DNA from: Amaranthus tricolor
Taxonomy: Eukaryota > Streptophyta > Magnoliopsida > Caryophyllales > Amaranthaceae
Direction of reading: 5' to 3'
DNA: 64,000 nt
Assembly: GCF_026212465.1 (NCBI RefSeq)
Contig: NC_080058.1
Location: forward strand, 20,039,333 to 20,103,332
The translations under genes and the position numbers were made by a program. Shown piece after piece: positions 33,706-44,514 of the stretch; the first letter of the stretch is position 1, and each line of letters starts with the position of its first letter. The notes under the pieces were generated by a model, which was given only the letters and a program-made list of their open reading frames with translations, ran no database searches and was not told the DNA's origin.

Positions 33706-35770
33706 AGTTTCCATTTAGAAACACAGGATTTGCACCCGTGCTGCACGAGGCACCAAGAAAAACAAAGTAGTCCCCAACTTTATTGGTTTTGCTTTTTATT
33801 TTTTATACTCCCCTCAAATTTGAGTTATGATATTTTATTTGTTTTTTCCAAGTTTGTTAATATACTAATTTAATTTATAGTATTACTGATTATAAATAAT
33901 TAAAAATTATAAAATATTGATTTAATAATTTTTGTGTTGAGACGAATCATATAAGACCTCACTTAATTATATTTCAATTTATAAATTAAGAATTAAATAT
34001 CAATTAAGAGTGAAATGTACATAGTGTTAAAAATAAAAATGAGACATTAATTCCGAATTCAAAAGAATACATGTATTTTTGATCCGTTTAATGAGATTCG
34101 CTTTATTTTATTTTCTAATTGTGACTCAAATTCTTTGTTTAATTCTCATAAATACATTCAACATACATTTCAAATCATTTATATACTTCTATGTCTAACG
34201 CTTCTCCATAAAAGACATTTTTTATTCACTTATATTTAGTTGAGACGGTCTATAATATAGACCTCTCAATATATGGGCTGACCCATATTTCAAATTTTAA
34301 AAAAAATTAACAAAAATAAAATGAAAACTGATTCTGATGAGCGGTTTCTTAATCACTCCTCAATAACTTTTCAACTTCCATCTCCCTAAATGTATGAATA
34401 TATAACTACAAATGTTTTTATTACAATTCTCCAAAAATTAACCGCAGTTGTGTTCTTCAACATTACTATTTACCATCATTAATGAACCTTAATTTTTTTT
34501 AAAAAAAAATTTAGAAGAACCACAATAGTTTTTATTACCTTCCCCAAATAGTATACATTGTTATCTTCTTCAAAATTATTGTTTTTCACCATTGATGAAG
34601 CTTAATTTAAAAAATCCCACAGTCGAATTCAAACACTAAATTTTCCATTATATTATGAAAAACCGATTTTTTTCATTTTCAAGGGATAAATTAACGTGGG
34701 AAAGAGACAGTTAATGAATAGACTTTTTATATTCTCGAATATAATACACGCGCGTGGAAAGAAAGCAGCGATTTATTTTAAGAAAGCAGCAGTTTTTTTA
34801 AAAAAAAGAATTTAAAAAGGAGATGTAGGCCGAGCTATTTCGCTATACTATAGACGGTCTGAGAAGATCTGTATCCTTTTTCCTTACAACTCTCATCTTT
34901 TAACAAATGCTATAAGAGAGAGGGAGTAACTTACAAACTTAGACCAATACAATTAATTTAGAAGTACTTAACATTAATTTGGAGTGTATATAAACCACTC
35001 AGAACCAGTTGACCATTAATTTTGGATCATTTAAATTAGAACTGTTAAATTGTGTCTCCACCTAAAAATTTGAATCAGAATCTAAGTTAACCAATTTAAA
35101 AGTGTATTTTTTTGGTTTGTTGAATCGGTATGATTGGAATTGAAGTTGCACTTAAATTGGTTGATAAATGAGAATGGTATAATTGAATATAAATTGCAAC
35201 CGATTGTAATAATCTATATATATTCTTTGGATTTTGACTGTTAGCTATAATTCCTGTAGTAATTAATGTTTGCTGACTGGTCTTATTTGGTATAAATACT
35301 TCTCAACGTATAATGTAAAATGAACATAATTAAGTGAGATCTTGTTTGATTTGTCTAAATATATTTTTTATGATATGAAATTAAAAATATCAAAGATTAA
35401 ATTGTGCAATTGATAGAGTGAAAAAAAAAATTTGCAATATAAAAACCAGAGGAAATATAACCGTTATTAGAGTTTAAACTTAGTAGTGACTGAACTAAGG
35501 TATATCCAATATGGATTATGCACAAATCCATGGCAAACCATGCAAAACCCACTTAACATGAACCGAATTTAAGTGATTTTTGTAAATTCGAACCAATTAT
35601 TAATCAAATTGACCCGATAACTTGAATGACACACACTAAAATTGACAAATACCCTAAAAATCTAACTGAGCTGAATAACTCTCGTAAAAATTGACTCGAT
35701 AAAATTTTAACTGATGCTAATATATCATGTAGAAAAATACGAATATTTATTATAAGTATAATGAAATGAA
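33706..35770. other. Upstream intergenic sequence with MITE fragments
   Basis: 33,809-34,071 resembles a Stowaway-like MITE (CTCCCCTCAAATTTGAGTTA at left; AATGAGACATTAATTCCGAA at right). 34,243-34,870 has GAGACGGTCTATAATATAGAC and TATAGACGGTCTGAGAAGAT phrases like those of the 23.2-kb MITE. About 35,290-35,440 is part of another MITE. No gene is seen. Confidence 0.4.
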
Positions 35771-35878
35771 AGAATAATAATACTATTAAAAAACTTAAAT
35801 AATGAATAAAGAAGGATCTCAAAATTTCCTGCATGCAGCAAAGGCTCAAGGTGTTTGACAACACGTGACGTGACACTA
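35770..35878 (+). repeat. Uninterrupted copy of the MULE target / G-box promoter segment
   Basis: 35,770-35,862 matches 40,800-40,883 (AATACTATTAAAAAACTTAA, GGATCTCAAAATTTCC, AGGTGTTTGACAA). It then continues CACGTGACGTGACA, which is the reverse complement of the phosphatase promoter segment 33,502-33,515. It therefore spans both sides of the 9-bp site that is split between 40.88 and 33.52 kb. Confidence 0.7.
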
Positions 35879-36853
35879 CCATGCGGCGGTTTCCAAGTGC
35901 ACACACGTCCTTATCACTCGTAAATCGTCACCTGTATCGGTATTCTCATATCTTATTTACAAGTTATAAAGACTATTTTTAATTAGACCAATTTATTATA
36001 TATTTTTTAAAATATTATAAATATGCATTAAGAATAATATAAGTAGATAATTAAAATATTAAAAGTAGAAATTAAAGATATAATAAGTAAGCATTAAGAA
36101 TAATATAAATTGACACTAAAAATACGATAAATAAATATTAATTTTTAATGGGGTAAATTTAAAATACGTCTCTGTGTCCAAACTAGTTGAATCTTATCAT
36201 CACTTTGCTTCCAATTTCTACAATGTCTTTTATCATATGTGTAATTCTTTTAAGAAACTGGGTTGACAAGATAGAATGAAAATTAATTCATTTTAAAGTA
36301 TTACTAAGTGTCTCATTTACTTTATGTACTTTATTCAATACACTTATTTAATTCTTAATATATCTAATTCTGTATAATTAAAAATTATAAAAAAAATTGA
36401 TATTAATAAACTTTATATTAAAACGAATTTAATAAGATCATACATGACTATGTTTTAACTTATAAAATAAATAATAAAACATAATTTAATAGTGATAATT
36501 GAATAGTGTCGAAAAAGTAAATGAAACACCTAAGTTGAATATGAGGTAGTATCATAAAGTAATTTGTAAATAGCAACCTTCAAGTTTAGAGCTTTTGTGA
36601 GTTACTGTCTCAATGGATTTTTTTTTTTTAATAATTGCCACTAAAGTATCAAATTGTACACCATTCAAGCTAAGTAATCGTTAACCAACCCAAATGTCCT
36701 TTGACCAGTCTAAATAATCGTTGACCATTAGTCCATTACTAATTATCTTTGACATTTGTTGACCATCCCTGATCACTTTTAACTTTTCTAATTACCCATA
36801 ATACCCATGTGTTTTAGCACTTTAACATCGTTTTTACCTATCCTCATGATATC
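35879..36853. other. AT-rich intergenic sequence with one MITE
   Basis: 36,301-36,549 is a degenerate member of the Stowaway-like family (AAGTGTCTCATTTACTTTAT ... AAATGAAACACCTAAGTTGA). 36,670-36,780 repeats a GTTGACCA..CTAATAATC-type phrase. The last 40 bp match the ~140-bp tandem array beyond the solo LTR. Confidence 0.45.
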
Positions 36854-39800
36854 TGTAACAGACTAGAAATTCTTAATTTTAATCTTCTGATTAATTATTC
36901 TGAATTTTCAATTCAAATCTCTAATCCTTTGATTATCCATTTCAAACCATCTTTAATTCCTAAATCTTTTTCGATTTTGTAATTTTTTTCGAATATTAAA
37001 CTTTAAAATAGTATTTTGTTTAAAATCTTTTTATAAGCACTAAAATATTATTTTATTATTTTATAGTAAGAAAAGTAAAATTTTATTATTATATTCACGG
37101 TTTTGTAAAACGTTACTTTTTAAACTAACATTACTACTTATTATTTTAACCTTATAATTTTGATATAATTATTTTATACATAAAAATGAGTCGTATTTTT
37201 ATTATGAACATTAAGTATAGTTTAAGCAAAATTTTAAATAAACTACATATTTTCATGATCAAACTTACCCATTATTTTAAAGTATATTCACTTGTACATA
37301 CTAGAACAAAATTTTGATAAACCAAAATCCTTTCTATGTTAACCCATGATGTTCATCACTTACACAAGCTATCACCATTTCCTTACACAAGATAACATTC
37401 TTCTACACTCCAAACTCTTACACATTCACTTACACACTACAACTCTTACACATTCAGTTACACACTCTAAATCACTTACACAAGTTAACCTTTTTCTATA
37501 CTCCTAACACTTTTTTTCATACAATCTAATGAACTATAAAGTTGCCCAAACCCATTATTAAATACCCCCTTAGCTATGAGATCACTTACACCACCATCAT
37601 CAAATCTTTCTAACATTCTTTCTTATATTTTCACTTCATTAAAATCTTACTACATTAATACCTTTATTAATTGAAGAAATTAAAGAGCATGGAGCATAGA
37701 ACACTCTTTATTTAGCTTAAATCATCATCATTATTTTGGGAGTTGGATTAATTATCTTTGGAGCATTATTATCTATCATGGAGGATCTTATTTCTTATTA
37801 TTTTCCTAATTAGTACTTAGTACTAATCCTTGGTGTTAGTATGGTATAACTTCTTACCCTACTCTTTTTGTAGAATTTTACATTATGTTTACTTTATAAT
37901 ATGCAAAGTATGAAATATGTTGATATATTTTAGTGGAATTTAGTTTAATGAAATTATAATCAAGATTATATTAAGTATGTGTATGCTAAAAGTATTTTTA
38001 ATATGTTAATTTAATAATCTTTGAACAAGTTTAGGTAGTTGAGTGCAAAATTATATTTTAGTGATATTAAGTATGATTTATGTTATAAACTAGTGCTAGT
38101 ATATTTATGAGTTATGTGTTACATTAGAAATGTTATTATATTTAAGAATTTATTTTATGTTAGAATTTTGTATTAATATGTTTATGTTAGCCTTCAAAGT
38201 AGTTTATAAGGTAGTAAGTTATTTTATGAACGTAGTTTACTAAGTATGATTATATTAAGAATATTGTTATTATACTTTATTCTGAGATTAAAGTTTATCC
38301 TTAAAGTTATAGTAAATTTCTAAGTTATTGTGTAAAGTTTTTATTCTTTTAGTGGTTACGTTAATTATTTAAATCTTGAATTTACTATAATAAATTAAAT
38401 GAAGTTGTTTTGTTAGTGAAAAAGGCCCCAAAATACTCATAGGCCATTTGACCATTATCATATTAAAAAGAAAAAGAGTTTGATTTATTTTTTTTTATAT
38501 TATTATAAGCTATTTTGTGATAATATTAGAATAAAATCTTAAAAGTTATTTTTGAGAAAGCTTTATAAGTTATTAAATATTGAAGTGATTTTCTTGAATG
38601 TATGAGATTTCATAATTAAAAAAAATAAAATAACTTTTGTGACATTTAATTACTATTTGACCAAAATTTATATAAAAAGATGTAAAAGTATTTTTAGTAA
38701 ACTTGTTCTTAAACTATGTGTGAAATATTGATTTTTGTGAAATTATAAGTTTTATTTGTTTTATAACTAGAATATTGACATTTGTGAATCTAATAAGTTT
38801 ACTTGTTTTTCCAAACTTGAAATAATTATTTTTGGTAAACTTGTTGAATTGTAAAAACTTATCCAAAGGTTGCAGTTTAACTTGAATTTTAATTAGAATG
38901 TTTGATTTTGTCAGGAGAATAAAGTTTTACTTATTTTACAGTTGGAAATTTTGATTTTTGGAACTTATTCAAGAGAAATAGATTTTAGCAGCTACTTGTG
39001 GAAAATACTAATTTGGAGACTATTAATAAAATATTAAGTTATTAGTGTGAATTTAGTGACCTATTAAAATAAAGTTATAAATAAAATTTAATGTGTAAAA
39101 ATTCAGTGTTGAACATATAAAGACGTAAAGGTAAATTAAACGTTATGATTAAGAATTATATTAAATAAATAAAGTTACCACTTAGGTTGGTCAAATTCAA
39201 ATTCAAAGTCAACTTGGAGTAATAAAAATGTGATGTACTTGTGTGAAATGTATTGATTGAATGACCCTGATAGTAAGGTAATGTCGAACCATGGACCAGC
39301 ATGTAAAATCCCGGCATCCGTGTTGGCCGGCACGTAAAATGCGGTGTAAGACAGGGGGTGCGCTACCTATCCTGTAGTGCTCGAGCATAAATATTATATT
39401 GGAGGGGTGACGACTCCCACCACAGTTAGGGTTTAGGACTAAAGTTCTCACCTAACCAGACCCTTACATATATCAGGTGTCATATTGATGTGCTTGTTGA
39501 TCAGTGATAAACTTGATTAGCGTTGATGCTATGATGCATGGTATGGTTATGAGTATTAACCAAATGAACTTACTCAAGTGTTAAGATTACCGAATTGTAT
39601 AAGTGGCAGTAACGTACTTCTGTCAGGATCGAGAATAGTATCTTAATGACTTAAAAGTATGTAACAGAAAAAGAACATGGTAAAAGTATACGGTGATGTC
39701 AATTAAGTATAAGTTCGTACTTAAATTATTATTTTGTAAATGTAGCGTATAATTTCCGTATTTTGAGCTGGATAGGAAGTTATGCTCGGCGTTAAGCGCT

Positions 39801-40135
39801 GACCGATTCAATCGGCTGTCTTCCGTATCATGGATGGCAGCATTTTGCAGGATTTAGTTCAGGTTCCGATCAAGGCCGCAACAATTACTATTTATCGAGA
39901 ACTTAGCTGCTTTTTGTATCTTTATTGATGACTTGATGATGATGTATTTTTTTTCTTTTTGAGCAAACAATATTTCTTATCAGAGGTAATAATATTTTAC
40001 TTTTGTTTTAAACAGTTTTAGTTTTATGATTTACAGTTTTTAACAATTCTGCATTTTGAGACTTCCGCAATATTTTTTGTATTAAACATTATTATTAAAT
40101 GCTAATTATGTATCGAGATTGCCGCTTTTGTTACA
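36854..40135. mobile_element. Solo LTR of a Ty3-type element (3.3 kb)
   Basis: It runs TGTAACAGACTAG... to ...CTTTTGTTACA, flanked by perfect 5-bp direct repeats ATATC (36849-36853 and 40136-40140). No coding region lies inside. The TGTAAC/GTTACA termini match those of the chromovirus at 51,774, though the interiors differ. Length and termini suit a chromovirus LTR left after LTR-LTR recombination. The GC-richer part at 39,240-39,480 (AATCCCGGCATCCGTGTTGG, GTTAGGGTTTAGGACTAAAG) is probably the R/U5 or promoter region. Confidence 0.75.
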
Positions 40136-40800
40136 ATATCTTTTTAAAAAAACGGCCGACGTAATTACCCTTATGCGGTTAATCTTTCGGATATCCGGTC
40201 AAAACATGTACTCGCCTAACGTAAACCGAAAAAGATATTTAACATCGTTTTTACCCATCATAACGATAATTTTTCAAAAATCGAATGTCGCGATTATTCT
40301 TACAGGGTAACTCTTTTGAAAATTTGGTCGAACCAATTACTTATTACCTATTTTCCGACATGTGGATCAAAAAAAAATATTTAACGTTGTTTTTACATAT
40401 CATAATGATAATTTTTCAAAAAACGAACGTCGTTATTTTTCTTATTGATTAACTCTTTTGAAAATCCGGTCGAAACAAGTACTTACACCTAATATAGACA
40501 GAAATAGATATTTAACGACATTTTTACCCATCATAGATATTTTTTCAAAAAACGGACGTTACGATTATTTTTATGGGGTAACTCTTTTGAAAATGTGGTC
40601 GAACCAAGTACTTATTTACCTATTTTATGATACATAGACCGAAATAAATATTTAACATTATTTTTACCCATCATAATGATATTTTTTCAAAAAACAGACA
40701 TTGCAATTAACCTTAAAGGATAACTCATTCGAAAATTTGGTCGAAACAAATAGTTATTCGTTTATTTTCTGACACATAGACCGAAAAAGATATTTTAATA
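40136..40800. repeat. ~140-bp tandem repeat array
   Basis: About 4.7 units are present, anchored by TATTTAAC at about 40,236, 40,379, 40,509, 40,649 and 40,790. Each has TTTTTACCCATCATAA, TTTTTCAAAAAACG and TAACTCTTTTGAAAAT.TGGTCGAA words. The solo LTR sits inside the array, because its left flank (AACATCGTTTTTACCTATCC) is also unit sequence. Confidence 0.8.
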
Positions 40801-40874
40801 AAGAGTAATAATATTATTAAAAACTTAATTAAAGAATAAAAAAAGGATCTAAAACTTTCCAGAATCAGCTAGGT

Positions 40875-40883
40875 GTTTAACAA
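40875..40883 (+). repeat. 9-bp target-site duplication GTTTAACAA
   Basis: Lies directly outside the MULE left end at 40,884. The same 9-mer, inverted, lies outside the orphan MULE end at 33,524. Confidence 0.6.
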
Positions 40884-40985
40884 GGGAGTCGCTAAATTTC
40901 GCCACCCCTTTTCATTTTATCGCCACCCCCCTATAAAATTTCATTTTTGCCCCTGTATTTAAAAAAATTACAAAATTGCCACTAT
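40884..40985. repeat. MULE left terminal inverted repeat
   Basis: Words TTCGCCACCCCTTTTC, TTTTATCGCCACCCCCCTAT and TTACAAAATTGCCACTATAC align with the reversed right end at 47.4-47.5 kb. It is more diverged than the 33.5/47.5-kb pair. Confidence 0.75.
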
Positions 40986-41041
40986 ACTTAAAAATTAATT
41001 AATAAATGTAAATCACGCTTAATAACACTAATAAGAATTTA

Positions 41042-41275
41042 ATGCGTAAGATTTGTCTATATATATGGAATTCTGAGATGCGTATGAAGTACGAATTCAA
41101 ACACGGTACTATCTCTTTAAAAACTGGTACTATGTCTCTAAAAAGTGTTAAAGAAGTGGTAAACCGTAATTGGTTAAATATGGCTAACGAAAGCGATTAT
41201 GAGTCGGATGCGATACGTAAAGTTGTCGTTGGAAAATTAAAAAAAAAAAAAAGGCGTACAAATCTGGGCGGCTGA
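41042..41275 (+). CDS. Doubtful 77-codon ORF, possible 5' exon of the MULE gene
   Basis: It starts with ATG and lies between the left TIR and the first recognisable transposase exon. The end is Lys/Arg-rich and runs into the palindromic GC-rich motif. No domain is recognised. It might contribute to the transposase N-terminus, since an acceptor at 41,592 requires an upstream exon, but the joining donor was not identified. Confidence 0.25.
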   Translation: MRKICLYIWNSEMRMKYEFKHGTISLKTGTMSLKSVKEVVNRNWLNMANESDYESDAIRKVVVGKLKKKKRRTNLGG

Positions 41276-41312
41276 ACCATGGTTCAGGCGCACAAATCTG
41301 GGCGACTGTGAA
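41252..41312. repeat. GC-rich palindromic motif, left subterminal copy
   Basis: It is centred on CTGAACCATGGTTCAG, flanked by CAAATCTGGGCGGCTG and CACAAATCTGGGCGACTG. It is a shorter, diverged relative of the two long palindromes at 46.9 and 47.2 kb. Confidence 0.8.
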
Positions 41313-41462
41313 TTTTTTTTTTTTCCGTATTAATTTTTTTAAATTATTAATATTATTATTGTTAGTACTATTTTTTATTTTCCGTATTAATTTTTTTTTA
41401 TTTTCCGTATAAATTTTTATTGTTGATAAATTTAAATTTTAAAGATTTTTTTATTTACGTAA

Positions 41463-41487
41463 TGTTTTTAATTTGTTGTTGTTGTTG

Positions 41488-41543
<56 letters not shown>
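41463..41543. repeat. (ATT)n microsatellite
   Basis: About 17 ATT units, preceded by GTTGTTGTTGTTGTC, lie in an intron or leader of the MULE gene. Confidence 0.9.
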
Positions 41544-41592
41544 GTAGTCATTAATATACTTAATTTATATTATTTATATTTCAAATTTTCAG

Positions 41593-44393
41593 GAGTTTGA
41601 AAACTTTGGAGACAACGTAGACTACTCCGGTAGCTTTGTTACGGATAGGGAATTTATCTCCTTAGATGAGTTACATAGTTGGGCCGATGCGATAGCAATA
41701 ACAATCGGTTTTCAATTTACACGTGCTTCTTATAAAAAGAAAGAAGGACGTTCTAGAGTTAGTGTCTATTTAAGATGTCACCGCTATGGTAATATTAGGG
41801 GTGATGTACATAATCTAGATAATACTGCCCGACCTGGTTCTAAAAGTAGAAGTTGCGGGTGTAAATTTATGATTGTAGGAAGTAGTGGTAAACCACCCGT
41901 TCTTGGTGTACAGAGATGGTCATGTAAGGGCAAATAGGATTAATGTAGACATTCGGGAGCACATACGACAGCTTAGTGCAACCGGAATGCAACCGGCCTT
42001 TATTATGAATTCTATTAGAGATAATTTTCCTGGTTTTTATGCTAGTATGAATCAGATATATAATATTAGACAATCAATAAGGAGAGAAGAGATGGAGGGT
42101 ATGACTCCCCTTCAACACTGTCTTCATATGGCCACAGAACTTAATTATGTGGTCTGTACAGACTTGGATAACGAAGGGCAATTGAGCAGACTATTAATTG
42201 CAAATCCTACCTCTATCCAAATGATACGTACGTGGCCGTATGTTGTGCTGATAGATACAACGTACAAAACGAACAAACAAAAGTGGCCACTATGTGAAGT
42301 GATCGGAATGACGCCAACCAATCACAATTTCTTGGTTGCGTTTTGTTTGATGCGAGATGAGGCGGCTGTGTCGTATACGTGGGTGCTGCAGGGATTGAGA
42401 GATATTTTCGGCACTACTCAGACTCCTAGCGTCATTGTAACCGATCGAGACGAAGGTTTATCTGCAGCTATTCGTGACGTCTTCCCAGGTAAAAAGGCTT
42501 TGCTGATTCATTATTGTGGTTATATCTAATGATAATGTCTTAATTACGTTCAATGTTTTGTTTAATGTAGATGTGCGGCATTTCTTATGCATCTGGCATA
42601 TTGGCAACGACGTTGAGAACATGGTGGACAAGTTGTGTGGCGGCAAGAAAAATCAACAAGGGCAGGTATTCAGGAAAAGTAGATGGAACCCCTTGGTTGA
42701 AAGTTCTACGATCGAGGAATATGAAGATAAATGGCAAGTGATCGTCAGTACGTGGTCGGTTAGGAACAAAAAGGTCGTTCGGTATTTGACTGGAACATGG
42801 ATTCCACTGAGAGAGAAATTTGTCCGTGCGTGGACGAATGATTGTTTACACTTGGGTAACCGGACTACCAGCAGAGTTGAAAGCCAACACTCGTCTTTTA
42901 AGTATTACCTTGGTAGCGGTAGTAGCTCATTCGATACCCTTTTCAAAAGGGCGCACGCACAGATTACAAATCAGCAAGCTACAATCCGACAAGCGCTACA
43001 GGATTCCATGTCTTCTGTACCAAGATCGATGCGACAACATTACTTTAGACCTCTATATCGCCACGTATCTCTCTATGCCTTGGAGCAGCTCCAGCTTGAG
43101 TATAACCGCATGTTAGAACTCGGTGATTTTGTGTTTAACAAATGTGGTTGTGTACTTCAACAAACCCATGGATTGCCGTGTGCATGTTATTTACATATGT
43201 CCATCGGATCACATGGTGCTTTGTATTTGGATGACATTCATGAATTCTTGAGTACTTTGAGGTACACAGAGGTAGGAGACGAAACCGATGAAGGAGTACG
43301 ATACCCGAACGCCAATGACAAAGAGTACTTTCAATCTCTGGTCGATGAAGTCCTCAAATCTGATCCCGCTGTTGTTCGCCGAATGTCTCTGTTACTTGAA
43401 TATGAACTACACCCAGATGGCGCAGAAATACCTGAGCCTTACGCTAGTCCACCGAGAAAGGGAAGACCAAGAACAAGTAATATCATGAGAAGGAGAAAAA
43501 GTTCATTTGAATATAGCAGATCATCTTCTCGCGGTCGAGGGTCTAGATCTTCTTCCCGCGGGAGATCTAGTGGCAGATCTAGTGGTCGAGAGACGCAATC
43601 CTCAGTAGGAATTAAGTTCAGTTTCAACTTATCCGGTACTTGACTATATTTTTCGTTTTTTGCATTAATTCGTCTCAGTTTACGCATATTAACTTTATTT
43701 ACATTTATTGTAGATGATCCTGGAGGTCGAGATTTTTCACACTTTCCATGGCCTAATAACATCCCATTTATCCTTCCTCCTTACTTGTTCGACTGGATTG
43801 ATGTGTTAGGTGATGGTAACTGTGGATTTAGAGCAATTGCCGTCACAGAGCTGGGAGGCGAGGAAGCATGGCCTCTTTTAAGGCGTACTATGAGTATGGA
43901 AATGCAAATGAATAGAGCGCAATACCTAACTTTGTATCTATCCCAAGAGTCACTAGACGAGTCTATATTCAGAATAGGTTCACACGCAAACGGACCTGCT
44001 CCTTTCATGCACTGGATGGATGCACCGATGGCTTTGTACTCTGCAGCAACATTTCTAAACATTGCCATTGCTTATTATTGTTCTGCTGACTGTGATTCGC
44101 AATACAACTGTTTGATTCTCCCGTTAAGGAAAGCATCGGGCGTGAATAGTGTAAATAAAGTAATACATATATGTTGGGTTAATAGAAATCATTTTGTTCA
44201 ACTTTTAATGAATGACGATTCGTCCCCTCTACCGCCGATCCATCCAAGTTGGAAACAAGCAGCTGACAATTTCACCAAACATCTTGACACACATTTCAGT
44301 ACGAGGATTATGCTCTGGAATAATCTACACGGGCCACGTTCACAACCAACTAATACCACCGCTGACGATGCTGTAAATTTAGATACTCCATAG
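41593..44393 (+). CDS. MULE (FAR1-like) transposase fused to OTU cysteine protease
   Basis: The model is 41593-42488, 42571-43635 and 43714-44393. Introns of 82 and 78 bp have clean splice sites (CCCAG|GTAAAA..AATGTAG; TCCG|GTACTT..TTGTAG) and consistent phase. The FAR1-type DNA-binding region (GFQFTRASYKKKEGRSRVS, SRSCGCKF) comes first. A frame break lies at about 41,866-41,885, just before NHPFLVYRDG. The DDE core shows VVLIDTTYKTNKQKWPL, VIVTDRDEGL and HFLCIWHIGNDVENM. A SWIM finger reads CGCVLQQTHGLPCACYLH. A Ser/Arg-rich linker leads, through an in-phase intron, into an OTU domain: LGDGNCGFRA supplies Asp and Cys, NRNHFVQLL the His. The fusion predicts a nuclear transposase with a ubiquitin-protease-like tail. 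The 5' exon is not defined and the frame break may inactivate the protein. Confidence 0.85.
43714..44393 (+). CDS. OTU-domain exon of the MULE protein
   Basis: It is joined in frame to the transposase exon (phase 1 on both sides), so OTU is a C-terminal part of one protein, not a separate gene. The catalytic triad looks complete (Asp/Cys in GDGNCGFRA at about 43,810-43,836; His in NRNHF at about 44,182-44,196). The same arrangement in the broken copy at 1-1,850 shows that the fusion belongs to the family. Role unknown; deubiquitinase activity is inferred from the fold only. Confidence 0.82.
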
Positions 44394-44514
44394 AATTTAT
44401 ACACGACATTCATTATAAATTGTATATAATCCATAATTATACTATTGTGTATACGAATGACATTCATTGACGAAAAGAAATGCAATAATTAATGTAAAAT
44501 AGTTTCAGTACAGA

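Noticed and set aside
33706..40136. One 14-kb MULE from 33,524 to 47,521 as a simple single insertion
   Set aside because: An additional left-type MULE end lies at 40,884 and its flanking 9-mer matches the 33,515-33,523 flank in inverted orientation, so a rearrangement explains the data better.
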